DNA of 64,000 nt from contig NZ_CP018937.1 in assembly GCF_002849695.1 (NCBI RefSeq), positions 4,712,001 through 4,776,000 on the forward strand, read 5' to 3'. The position numbers and the translations under genes were made by a program. Positions 42,527 to 51,521 of this stretch are shown one piece after another. How positions within the stretch are numbered: the stretch's first letter is position 1; every line of letters begins with the position of its first letter. The notes beneath the pieces are model-generated. The model saw only the letters and a program-made list of their open reading frames with translations, searched no databases and had not been told where the DNA came from. This DNA comes from Bacteroides fragilis. GTDB lineage: Bacteria > Bacteroidota > Bacteroidia > Bacteroidales > Bacteroidaceae.

Positions 42527-43957
42527 TTATTTCATATCTTCATCGGAGAAAATCTCATTAGAAAGTTTGTCGAAAGTCGATTTAAACCAATTCGGTTTGT
42601 TTCTTCTTTCTTCTTCTCTTCTTTTTTTCTCCTCCAGTTTACGTTGCTTTTCTTCTTCTTTCCGTCTTTTTTCCTCTTCCTCTTTTTTCTTTTTGGCAGC
42701 ACGTGCAGCGGCTTCCTGTTCTTTCAGACTCTCATCTTCTTCAAACATATTCACCGGTTCGGGTTGAGGCTGGGGTTGTACATGCGGCTGGGGAGCAGGT
42801 GTCTCTTGTAGGCAACAGTTTTCATTGCCGGCAGCAAGCAGTCCGAATAAGGTGTTCTGTGTACCGTCTTTCTTCACAACATCTTCGTCTGCATGAATGG
42901 TGTTGCGTACGAATCGTGCGCTTCTCACCTTTTCTATCTTACTTCGTTTACGGAGAGCTTCGTCCAGGTTTTTCAGATTGGAGGCTCCTCCTGTAATGAT
43001 AAGTCCGGCCAACAGTTTATCATCATACCCTGAAAGTTGAATCTGATTCCATACGTTTGCGATAATTTCTTCAGTACGCGCCTCGATGATATTGTTCAGT
43101 TTGCCGAGTTCTACGGTTCTACCTCCTTCTTCCAGTTGGCAGGTAGCAGGTTCTTCGCCTTCTTCCTCTTCGTAAAAGGCGTTACCATATCTGATTTTCA
43201 GGCGTTCGCCTTCTTCCTCTTCTATCTGAAGGGAAACGAGATCATGAGTAATACTGTTTCCTCCTAATGGCAGTACGGTAAGGAATCGGAGAATGTTATT
43301 CTTATAGATGGAAATAGTCGATGTGTCGGCTCCGAAATCAATCAGTGCACAGCCGGAGCGTCTCTCACTTTCCGTCAGCACTGCATCTGCAGTAACCAGC
43401 GGGGAGATCAATAAATCTGCTATTTCAATTTTGGCTTGTTCGAAACAGCGTTCCAGGTTTTTTTTGAGCGAAGCACGTGCCACAATGTTCAGAAAGCGTC
43501 CTTCAATATGGCTTCCTGCCACACCGACGGGATCTGCCTGGAGATTGTTTCCAATTTTGTATTCTTGCGGAGCAACGTCCAGTATATCCATATCGATCAG
43601 TGGTATCTCAAGATTTTCATCACAGATGGAGTCGACTAATTCCTGAGAGATAATGGTCTCCTCCTCAAGATCGCGACTAACTACATTGCGTACCGTACGG
43701 AGCGATTGCCCCCCGATACCCACATAGATCTTGGCAATTGAGTTGTTGAGAGCACCCTCCAGCTTATTGATGATGGAGGTCAGGCTCTGTGCCGTTTTAT
43801 CCAGATTGTAAATCACTCCTTTCCGGATGAATGAAGACGAATCCTCCCTGGCATAAGCTAATACCTGTATGCTTCCATCACTATTCTTCTTTCCGGCTAT
43901 ACCGGCTATTTTCGATGAACCCAGTTCAATAGCGGCGATAAAATCTGTTGTTGCCAT
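42527..43957 (-). CDS. ftsA: Cell division protein FtsA with charged C-terminal extension
   Basis: The 476-residue protein is an actin-family FtsA: FIAAIELGSSKIAGIAG phosphate-1 loop, the 1C domain inserted at about 85-165, and LIITGGASNLKNLDEALRKR. After about residue 385 it carries an extension of about 90 residues: Pro/Gln-rich (PQPHVQPQPQPEP), then a long Lys/Glu/Arg helix, then a short end PNWFKSTFDKLSNEIFSDEDMK that looks like the membrane-targeting amphipathic helix. FtsA anchors FtsZ to the membrane. A TACCTTTG element lies in the gap before it. Confidence 0.95.
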   Translation of the reverse strand: MATTDFIAAIELGSSKIAGIAGKKNSDGSIQVLAYAREDSSSFIRKGVIYNLDKTAQSLTSIINKLEGALNNSIAKIYVGIGGQSLRTVRNVVSRDLEEETIISQELVDSICDENLEIPLIDMDILDVAPQEYKIGNNLQADPVGVAGSHIEGRFLNIVARASLKKNLERCFEQAKIEIADLLISPLVTADAVLTESERRSGCALIDFGADTSTISIYKNNILRFLTVLPLGGNSITHDLVSLQIEEEEGERLKIRYGNAFYEEEEGEEPATCQLEEGGRTVELGKLNNIIEARTEEIIANVWNQIQLSGYDDKLLAGLIITGGASNLKNLDEALRKRSKIEKVRSARFVRNTIHADEDVVKKDGTQNTLFGLLAAGNENCCLQETPAPQPHVQPQPQPEPVNMFEEDESLKEQEAAARAAKKKKEEEEKRRKEEEKQRKLEEKKRREEERRNKPNWFKSTFDKLSNEIFSDEDMK

Positions 43958-44007
43958 ATAAAATTCTATTTTATTCCCTTTTGTATTATAGACTCATCTC
44001 TTTAACA

Positions 44008-44015
44008 CAAAGGTA
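44008..44015 (-). promoter_or_regulatory. Possible internal promoter for ftsA-ftsZ
   Basis: On the minus strand the bases read TACCTTTG, a full -7 match in the 76-nt gap between ftsQ and ftsA, 51 nt upstream of the ftsA start. The -33 region is not convincing. Confidence 0.45.
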
Positions 44016-44033
44016 CGTTTAGCTGTTTACGAA

Positions 44034-44774
44034 TTATTGTTTCTTTTTTGTGCAGATAATCTGATTACCGAATTCCAGGCTGATGCGTGAATATTTGTTC
44101 CATCCCACCTGGTTCAGCCCTTTTTCGTAAAAGGTCTTCAATCGTCCCAGTTTATCCTCAAAATGTTCTAACTTGCCCAGATAGATAATATGATTACCTA
44201 CACGGGGAATCAATTCGATCTCTTTCCCGGGGAGCACGTTTATTTGCACAATCTGGGCTTCCCAGAACGGATTGTTTTGCAAAAATACACCAAACTTATA
44301 TAAATCCTTCATTGCAAACGACTTTTCTACATTTCCGGTGACAATTGCCCGGTGTGCTACGCATTTTGCATCGGGAGGCATCACTTTACCTTTGTTATCC
44401 AGATAGTAGTTTTCACCATTGTTGCTCATGATGCGGAGAATCGGTACACGTTGTGTCACTTCCACGCAAAGTTTGCCGCTTGGAGTTTTATAGCATTGTG
44501 CTTCATTGATCAGCGGATGCTTGTTCAACTCTTTTTCCAGCGTTTTGGTGTGAATGCGGTCCATTTTCTTTCCAACGGGATAAATGCCTTTCTTTTGCAG
44601 GATGGCAGCTACCTCGTTTTTAGTGACGAAACCGGCATTGAGCGTATCCTTTATTACTAATTCCATGTCGCGGCAGACCTGATGGGCAGGTTTGCTGTTG
44701 AATACTGTCACAGCCGCTACGAGATAGGCTATGAGAAGTAACATGACGATGGTCAGAAGGATTCTTTTTATCAT
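44034..44774 (-). CDS. ftsQ: Cell division protein FtsQ
   Basis: The 246-residue protein has an N-terminal TM segment (about 4-24, RILLTIVMLLLIAYLVAAVTV), then a POTRA-like domain (about 40-115, FVTKNEVAAILQKKGIYPVGKKMDRIHTKTLEKELNKHPLINEAQCYKTPSGKLCVEVTQRVPILRI) and the FtsQ beta domain (about 120-246). It links the early division ring to the septal synthases. It lies between murC and ftsA, where ftsQ is expected; there is no ddl gene in between, unlike in enterobacteria. Confidence 0.88.
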   Translation of the reverse strand: MIKRILLTIVMLLLIAYLVAAVTVFNSKPAHQVCRDMELVIKDTLNAGFVTKNEVAAILQKKGIYPVGKKMDRIHTKTLEKELNKHPLINEAQCYKTPSGKLCVEVTQRVPILRIMSNNGENYYLDNKGKVMPPDAKCVAHRAIVTGNVEKSFAMKDLYKFGVFLQNNPFWEAQIVQINVLPGKEIELIPRVGNHIIYLGKLEHFEDKLGRLKTFYEKGLNQVGWNKYSRISLEFGNQIICTKKKQ

Positions 44775-44805
44775 GAGGAAATTTATTGTTTTGACGATTT
44801 ACAAA

Positions 44806-46200
44806 TTAATTGTCCGATGGAGTTATCCTTCGGGTCAATAGTTCACAAATATCCGGGACATAGCTATCTATGTCTCCTGCTCCCAACGTGATCAACACCT
44901 CGATATGCTTCGTTTTCAGCACATCGAGTATTTCCTCTTTCTTACACATGCTTTTTTCAATACCCGGACGTAGGTTATCATATATCAGTTGACTGGTTAC
45001 CCCTGGAATAGGCTGTTCGCGCGCCGGATAGATATCTACCAGTATTACTTCGTCGAGTAGCGACAAACTATCGGCAAAGTCTTTATAGAAGTCCCGTGTA
45101 CGGGTATAGAGGTGTGGCTGAAAAACAGCGGTGATCTTTTTATCCCGGTAGAGTTCACGCATGGACATCACACTCTGTTTGATTTCGGAGGGATGATGAG
45201 CGTAGTCACTCAGGAACACGATCTGGTCGTTTTTGATCTTGAAGTCGAATCGACGGTCCACACCTCGGAAACTTGCCATTCCTTGTTTGATTTCTTCGGC
45301 GGTCACTCCATTGAGATAGGCAAGTGCCATGGCAGCGACTCCATTCTCTATATTGATACTTACGGGCACTCCCAGCTGAATGTTGTCGATGCGAATATCC
45401 GGTCCTATAAAATCGATGAAGATTTCTCCGTTTCCAATGCGAATGTTTTCAGCATGGAAGTCTCCTTTATCGCGTGAATAGGTGTAAATCTTGACACCCT
45501 CTTGCACTTTAGGCTGAAGAGAAATGCCTTCGCGGATGATCAGTGCCCCTCCCGGCTGGATTAATGTGGTATAGTGCTCAAAGCTTTCCAGATAAGCCTG
45601 TTCGGTTCCATAAATATCCAGATGATCCGGATCGGTTGCGGTAATGACAGACATATATGGAGACAGCCAGTGGAATGAACGGTCGAATTCGTCAGCTTCG
45701 ATTACGGTATACGGACTGCTTGGAGAGAGTAACAGATTCGTTCCATAATTTTTGGAAATACCTCCCAAAAAGGCAGTGCAGCCTATATGCGAGTGATGAA
45801 GCAGATGGGCCGTCATCGTTGATGTAGTGGTTTTACCATGTGTACCGGCTACACAAAGCCCTTTACTGGAATGGGTGATGGTGCCTAATACTTGTGCACG
45901 TTTTTGTATTTCGAATCCGTTGTCACGGAAGTAGGTCAATTCGGCATGTTCCTGAGGTACGGCAGGAGTTAAAACGACCAGTGTCGTGGCCGGGTCTTTA
46001 CAGGCATCCGGGATAAGATTGATATTTTCTTCGTAATGAATCTGTGCTCCTTCTTCTATAAGGTGTTGAGTCAGTTCACTGGGGGTACGGTCATAGCCTG
46101 CCACTACCTTCCCTTTAGAAAGGAAATAGCGTACGAGGGCACTCATTCCGATACCTCCTGCACCGACAAAATATACAGATTGAATAGTTTCTATGTTCAT
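44806..46200 (-). CDS. murC: UDP-N-acetylmuramate-L-alanine ligase
   Basis: The 464-residue protein is MurC: N-terminal Rossmann domain (VYFVGAGGIGMSALVRYFLSKG), ATP-binding P-loop VAGTHGKTTTSTM at about 116-128, and the C-terminal ligase domain with FLSDYAHHPSEIKQSV and FQPHLYTRTRDFYKDF. It adds L-alanine to UDP-MurNAc in the cytoplasm, the first step of the stem peptide. The start overlaps the murG stop by 4 nt (ATGA), showing translational coupling. Confidence 0.96.
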   Translation of the reverse strand: MNIETIQSVYFVGAGGIGMSALVRYFLSKGKVVAGYDRTPSELTQHLIEEGAQIHYEENINLIPDACKDPATTLVVLTPAVPQEHAELTYFRDNGFEIQKRAQVLGTITHSSKGLCVAGTHGKTTTSTMTAHLLHHSHIGCTAFLGGISKNYGTNLLLSPSSPYTVIEADEFDRSFHWLSPYMSVITATDPDHLDIYGTEQAYLESFEHYTTLIQPGGALIIREGISLQPKVQEGVKIYTYSRDKGDFHAENIRIGNGEIFIDFIGPDIRIDNIQLGVPVSINIENGVAAMALAYLNGVTAEEIKQGMASFRGVDRRFDFKIKNDQIVFLSDYAHHPSEIKQSVMSMRELYRDKKITAVFQPHLYTRTRDFYKDFADSLSLLDEVILVDIYPAREQPIPGVTSQLIYDNLRPGIEKSMCKKEEILDVLKTKHIEVLITLGAGDIDSYVPDICELLTRRITPSDN

Positions 46201-47339
46201 GGCTGTTGTGCTAATTTTATAACTTCTTTTGCTATCACGATGGCAGAATCTGGTAGGGCCAGGTGAGCGATGTTTTCACTAAGTTCTTTTAGTTTTCCGG
46301 AATCTGCTATGGTTTCTAATGCCACGGATAATAATTTCTCTTCCGCTTCTGCGTCCTTTACGTAGATGGCAGCTCGTTTGTTCACCAATGCCAATGCATT
46401 TTTGGTTTGGTGATCTTCTGCTACGTTGGGAGACGGAACCAGGATAACTGCTTTATTCAACAGGCAGAATTCGGAAATGGAGCCGGCACCTGCACGCGAA
46501 ATAACCAAATCGGCAGCAGCATAAGCGGCAGCCATATCTTTAATGAAGTCTGTCACATACAGATTAGGAATGTTTCCGGCAACTTTTACGGCTTCCGTTA
46601 CTTGCTGGTGATAGATTTTTCCTGTTTGCCAGATGAATTGTACATTTTTAGTCTGACGAATCAGCTGCAATCCGGCAATCAATGTATTATTGATTGTGCG
46701 GGCGCCCAGGCTTCCCCCCAGAATCAGAATGGTTTTCTTCTCCGGATCCAGTCCGAAAGAGCGAATAGCTTGTTTTTGTTCCGGCTTCTCCGTTAACAGA
46801 TTCTGACGTACCGGGTTGCCTGTCATAATGATTTTGCTGCCCGGAAAGAATTTTTCCATCCCATCATATGCTACACAGATTTTCCGTGCTTTCTTTGCCA
46901 ATAGTTTGTTGGTTACTCCGGCATATGAGTTTTGCTCCTGTATTAAGGTGGGTACACCCATCATTCCGGCCATTTTTAATGTCGGACCGCTTGCATATCC
47001 GCCTACTCCTACTGCTACCTGTGGACGGAACTGACGGATAATGCTGCGCGCTTTCCATTGGCTGCGTGCCAATTTCAGTAATACGGCAACATTTTTCCAC
47101 AAATGTTTGCGATCGAATCCTGCTACGGGTAATCCGATGATCTGATAGCCTGCATCCGGTACTCGTTGCATCTCCATTCTTCCTTCGGCTCCTACAAACA
47201 GGATTTGTGCATCGGGACGTAATTCTTTTATGGCGTTTGCAATGGATACAGCCGGAAAAATATGTCCTCCGGTACCACCGCCACTGATGATGATCCTTAA
47301 AGTGTCATCCCGTCCCTCTTTATTATTTTCCTTATTCAT
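46197..47339 (-). CDS. murG: UDP-GlcNAc:lipid II precursor transferase MurG
   Basis: Two starts are possible; from the ATG at 47339 the protein has 380 residues, and from 47363 it has 388. I prefer 47339, which directly follows the ftsW stop (TGATATG) and matches the usual N terminus. It has the glycine-rich acceptor loop IIISGGGTGGHIFPAV, the second domain with ILILGGSLGARTIN, and the UDP-GlcNAc site DLVISRAGAGSISEF. It converts lipid I to lipid II at the inner membrane. It overlaps murC at its 3' end. Confidence 0.95.
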   Translation of the reverse strand: MNKENNKEGRDDTLRIIISGGGTGGHIFPAVSIANAIKELRPDAQILFVGAEGRMEMQRVPDAGYQIIGLPVAGFDRKHLWKNVAVLLKLARSQWKARSIIRQFRPQVAVGVGGYASGPTLKMAGMMGVPTLIQEQNSYAGVTNKLLAKKARKICVAYDGMEKFFPGSKIIMTGNPVRQNLLTEKPEQKQAIRSFGLDPEKKTILILGGSLGARTINNTLIAGLQLIRQTKNVQFIWQTGKIYHQQVTEAVKVAGNIPNLYVTDFIKDMAAAYAAADLVISRAGAGSISEFCLLNKAVILVPSPNVAEDHQTKNALALVNKRAAIYVKDAEAEEKLLSVALETIADSGKLKELSENIAHLALPDSAIVIAKEVIKLAQQP

Positions 47340-47340
47340 A

Positions 47341-48636
47341 TCACTCTTCAAATTTTGCATCACTGTTTAAGACTTCCGCTGTAGGCTCAGCTGCTGTTTG
47401 GGCTTCGCTTGCAACGGTTTCACTCCCTTCTTCTCCGGTAAGGAGGGGAGCGGGATTATCTTTTTTCTCTTCCAGATAAGCGGTATAACGGCTGACACTC
47501 AATATCATTCCGATATAGGCGCAGTTGATCAGGGTACTTGTACCTCCTTTACTGATTAGTGGTAAGGGCTGTCCTGTGACAGGAAACAAACCGACAGCTA
47601 CCATCATGTTCAATATGGCTTGTGATACCAGCATCAAGGCGATTCCCATGACAAGGAATGCCGGAAATGTACGTTCACATTTCTGGGCGATTCGGCCTGT
47701 TCGAACCAACAGCCAGATGTAGAGAATAACCACAAAGGCTCCTCCTACCAGCCCCAACTCTTCAATGATAATGGCAAAAATGAAATCGGAGAATGCCTGA
47801 CTCAGGAAATCGCGTTGAATCGAGTTTCCCGGAGCTTTACCTATCACGTTACTGGTAGCAATGGCTATACGTGCATGGGCTATCTGGGCATCTTTGTCAA
47901 TATCGAACTTTGCAGCCGGTACTTCCTCTTTCTCAGTGAAGTTGGTGATACGGCTTTTCCAGGTATCAAAGCGGTGGAGGAACGGAATGTCGGTGTCTTT
48001 AGGTATGGCCAGCAGGAAGATTACTCCCAGACACCCAGCCAGTGCCAGTCCGCCTAATAACATAGCTAACTTTTTGAAGGCGACACGCCCGATGAACATC
48101 ATCAATACTACGACTCCGAACAACAGCATAGCTGTCGAAAGATTTTCCGGAGCAATGAGCATGCACACCAGTCCGGTCAGTATCATTATATACTTAAAGG
48201 CTTTCGGATTGGCTCCTTCATCATCCTGTTTTTTGGAAAGAATAAAGGAAACCGCAATGATTACTGCCATCTTGGCCAGTTCCGAAGGTTGAAACTGTAA
48301 TCCCATAAAACTCATCCAGCGGGCGGCCCCATTTACACGGTCGCCTGTGATGACTCCCATCAATGTGACGAAAGCTAACAGCACTACCGAAATGGGGTAC
48401 AGGAAGACCGGGAACACCTGAAACCATTTATAAGGGATGTTGTGCATCAAAACCACCACGATTGCGCCGATCATCAGGATGATGGAATGCTGTGTGATGG
48501 GTCCCCAGTGATCACCACTTTTATAAGTCAGTGTACTGGCAGCACTAAACACCTCTATAATAGAGATGAGGCAGAGGCAAAGGAAAATGATCCAGATTAC
48601 CTTATCACCTTTGAATATGTTCTTTAATAAATCCAC
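47341..48636 (-). CDS. ftsW: Septal peptidoglycan glycosyltransferase FtsW
   Basis: The 431-residue protein is a SEDS family member with about ten TM segments, from VIWIIFLCLCLISIIEVFSAAS to INCAYIGMILSVSRYTAYL. Family blocks include WMSFMGLQFQPSELAKMAVI and GLFPVTGQPLPLISKGGTST; the latter is the conserved GLxPxxGxxLPFxSxGG loop. A hydrophilic tail of about 45 residues follows. It polymerises lipid II at the septum, working with FtsI. It lies between murD and murG in the usual dcw order. Confidence 0.95.
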   Translation of the reverse strand: MDLLKNIFKGDKVIWIIFLCLCLISIIEVFSAASTLTYKSGDHWGPITQHSIILMIGAIVVVLMHNIPYKWFQVFPVFLYPISVVLLAFVTLMGVITGDRVNGAARWMSFMGLQFQPSELAKMAVIIAVSFILSKKQDDEGANPKAFKYIMILTGLVCMLIAPENLSTAMLLFGVVVLMMFIGRVAFKKLAMLLGGLALAGCLGVIFLLAIPKDTDIPFLHRFDTWKSRITNFTEKEEVPAAKFDIDKDAQIAHARIAIATSNVIGKAPGNSIQRDFLSQAFSDFIFAIIIEELGLVGGAFVVILYIWLLVRTGRIAQKCERTFPAFLVMGIALMLVSQAILNMMVAVGLFPVTGQPLPLISKGGTSTLINCAYIGMILSVSRYTAYLEEKKDNPAPLLTGEEGSETVASEAQTAAEPTAEVLNSDAKFEE

Positions 48637-48694
48637 GGCTTTTAGTTTTTAGCTCTTAGGAGTCCTGCCTTTTTAAAGCTCAGAGACTCTTATT

Positions 48695-50028
48695 TCATAA
48701 TTCTCTTACATACTTCTTAAATTGGTCACCACGGTCCTCATAACTCTTAAAAAGGTCGAATGAAGCACAGCACGGACTTAACAATACCGTTTCACCTTTT
48801 TTTGCCAGTTTGTAGGCTGCTTCTACAGCATCCTTCATGCCGGTTTGCACTTCTGCTACGGGAAGTCCCAGGCGATCGAAGAACTTATGGAGTTTTTCGT
48901 TGTGCAATCCAAGGTAAACCAATGCCGAGCATTTTTCCCGAACCAGCTCCTCTATTTCCGTATAATCATTCCCTTTATCTTTACCCCGAGGATCAACACT
49001 GTTTTGGTGGTCATACTTTGCAGAGCGTACCAGCAAGAGTTGACGTTGGTTGCTTTGGAGTCGTTGATAAAATCAATCCCCCGTACACGTGCTACTTTTT
49101 CCAAACGGTGCTCTACCCCTTGAAAATCGCTGAGAGCCCTTCGTATATTCTCTTTGGTAATGCCGGCCAGATTTGCAGAAATCCCGGCAGCTAAAGAGTT
49201 ATAAAGGTTATGTTGTCCCGTCAAAGCCAATTGTTCCTGCTCCATGTTGAAGGCAATTGGTGCGGTAATCACTACTTCATGGTCTTCTACATAAGCGATA
49301 GACCCTTCTTCTTTAATTGCCGAGAATGGATACAGATGGGCACAGATGCCGTGTTTATCCAGTTCACGTTTGATGATAGGGTCATCATTCCAGAAGATAA
49401 AAGCGTCTTCTGATGTCTGGTTCTGTGTAATACGGAATTTTGCGTTGATATAGTTCTGCATGCAGTGATCGTATCGGTCCAGATGGTCTGGTGTGATATT
49501 CATCAGCACGGCGATATCCGCACGGAACTTATACATATTATCCAGCTGGAATGAACTCAGTTCAATTACATAATAGTCATGCTCCTCTTCCGCTACTTGT
49601 AATGCCAGGCTCTTACCAATGTTGCCGGCAAGTCCCACATTTAATCCGGCACTTTTAAAGATGTGATAGATAAGTGAGGTCGTAGTTGTTTTTCCGTTCG
49701 AACCGGTGATACAGATCATCTTTGCATCAGTGTATCTGCCGGCAAATTCTATTTCAGAGATAATAGGCGTACCCTGCTCTTTCAATTTCAGAATTAGGGG
49801 GGCGTCATTAGGAATTCCGGGGCTCTTCACCACTTCATCTGCATTCAGAATCCGTTCTTCTGTGTGCCGGCCTTCCTCCCAGGCAATGCCATGGCTGTCA
49901 AGGAGAGTTTTATACTTATCCTTGATGGCAGACATATCCGATACGAAAGTATCGAATCCTTTTACTTTTGCCAGAACGGCTGCTCCCGCACCGCTTTCAC
50001 CGGCTCCTAATACTACAATTCTTTTCAT
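48695..50028 (-). pseudogene. murD: UDP-N-acetylmuramoylalanine-D-glutamate ligase MurD, frameshifted
   Basis: Two frames together make one MurD: the first, from 50028, runs for about 347 codons and then fails; the second carries on to 48695. The first covers VLGAGESGAGAAVLAK, ITGSNGKTTTTSLIYH and FINDSKATNVNSCWYALQSM. The normal text would next be TVLILGGKDKGNDYTEIEEL; the second frame has DKGNDYTEIEEL. A run of four C on the + strand at 48984-48987 (GGGG in the gene) where five would restore the frame explains the break. One base added gives 444 residues, the expected length. As MurD is essential, a sequencing error is likely, but a real mutation or slippage cannot be excluded. Confidence 0.9.
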
Positions 50029-50168
50029 GATTTTTAGTTATGGTTTATCAACCGGATTTTTGTGTACGGTTGGTAAATCCTTTGTCTCTATGCTACAAGT
50101 TTGAGGTTCATACTCAGTGATCGGCAGCAGGCACTTGTAGCTTGTAGCCTGTTACCTGTCACTTTGGG

Positions 50169-51437
50169 TTATCTTATCTTTAGTGTTATAATCGTAATGG
50201 CTGCCAACACGATGGTTACAATCCAGAAGCGGACTGTAATCTTGGATTCGTGAAACAGTTGATCCGGTTTTGTAAATTTCACACTGCATCCCGGTTCCAC
50301 CAGGCTCATCGAAGTACGGAAATGGTCATGTATCGGTGCCCGTTTGAAAAGACGTTGTTTTACCCCTTTTCTTTTGCCTGCTTTATAATAGAAGCGTTGC
50401 AGGAGTACTGACAGGTTCTCAACCAGGAATATACCACAGAGAATCGGAATCAGCAATTCTTTGTGGATAATAATAGCAAATACTGCGATGATTCCTCCAA
50501 TGGTCAGGCTACCTGTATCACCCATGAATACCTGTGCCGGATAAGCATTGTACCATAAGAAACCGATTAATGCGCCGATAAAGGCACATATAAAGATTAC
50601 CAATTCTTCACTTCCCGGAATATACATGATATTCAGGTAACCGGCGAATTCAATATGGCTCGATACATAGGCCAGTATACCCAGTGTCAGTCCGATGATG
50701 GCTGAATTGCCTGCTGCCATACCATCCATACCATCATTCAGGTTGGCGCCGTTGGATACGGCTGTTACAACGAAGATAGTGATAATGACAAACAAAATCC
50801 ATCCGGCCGTTTGGGCATGTTCTCCCATGAAGCCCACAAGGTCTGCATAGTCCAGGTTGTTGCTTTTGAAAAATGGAATCGTGGTCTGGGTTGATTTCAG
50901 GTCGTGGGTGCCATGTATCACTTCGATTTCGTTTTCTGATTTCTGAATCTCTATATTCTCGCGGATTACTACATTAGGGCTCAGATATAGAGTCAGTCCG
51001 ACAATCAGCCCGAGTCCCACTTGTCCGATGATTTTAAATTTGCCATGGAGGCCTTCTTTATCTTTCTTGAATATCTTGATATAGTCGTCCGCAAACCCCA
51101 AAGATCCCAGCCATACAGTAGTTATCAACATCAATATCATATAGATGTTATGCAGTTTTCCCAGTAATAAACAGGGAATCAGAATTGCTACAATAATGAT
51201 CACACCTCCCATACTGGGTACGCCTACTTTATTAACTCCAAACGGATCGATCTTAGCGTCACGCTGCGTTTCGGTGATTTGTTTCCGTTTCAGCAGATTG
51301 ATGAATTTGTCTCCCCAGATACTGGAAATGAGTAGCGCCAGGATGACAGCCATCAATGCCCGGAACGAGGTGTACCCAAACATTCCGGCACCCGGAAAGT
51401 TGAGTTTATGTAGCCATTCAAACAAGTAATATAACAT
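50169..51437 (-). CDS. mraY: Phospho-MurNAc-pentapeptide translocase MraY
   Basis: The 422-residue protein is MraY with about ten TM segments and the catalytic aspartates in GFADDYIKIFKKDKEGL (DDxxK), NLNDGMDGMAAGNSAIIGLT and FMGDTGSL. The loop ending RAPIHDHFRTS carries the histidine motif HHHF-like pattern of the family. It joins UDP-MurNAc-pentapeptide to undecaprenyl phosphate, making lipid I. It is longer than the E. coli enzyme (360) because of an insert at about 150-200 (LYLSPNVVIRENIEIQKSENE), which is usual in Bacteroidetes. Confidence 0.96.
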   Translation of the reverse strand: MLYYLFEWLHKLNFPGAGMFGYTSFRALMAVILALLISSIWGDKFINLLKRKQITETQRDAKIDPFGVNKVGVPSMGGVIIIVAILIPCLLLGKLHNIYMILMLITTVWLGSLGFADDYIKIFKKDKEGLHGKFKIIGQVGLGLIVGLTLYLSPNVVIRENIEIQKSENEIEVIHGTHDLKSTQTTIPFFKSNNLDYADLVGFMGEHAQTAGWILFVIITIFVVTAVSNGANLNDGMDGMAAGNSAIIGLTLGILAYVSSHIEFAGYLNIMYIPGSEELVIFICAFIGALIGFLWYNAYPAQVFMGDTGSLTIGGIIAVFAIIIHKELLIPILCGIFLVENLSVLLQRFYYKAGKRKGVKQRLFKRAPIHDHFRTSMSLVEPGCSVKFTKPDQLFHESKITVRFWIVTIVLAAITIITLKIR

Positions 51438-51521
51438 AACTTTATTTACAATGAGACGATTTATGGTTTACGATTGAAGGAATCAGGCATTTGGCATCGG
51501 GATTACTTCAATCATTGTCCG

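Noticed and set aside
42018..42767. 249-residue plus-strand frame across ftsZ and ftsA
   Set aside because: It is a shadow of two certain genes, with a Ser-rich low-complexity end caused by the Lys/Glu tail of FtsA.
48695..49036. Separate 113-residue gene after ftsW
   Set aside because: It is the C-terminal part of MurD in another frame; it lacks its own start signals and joins the main frame after a one-base change.
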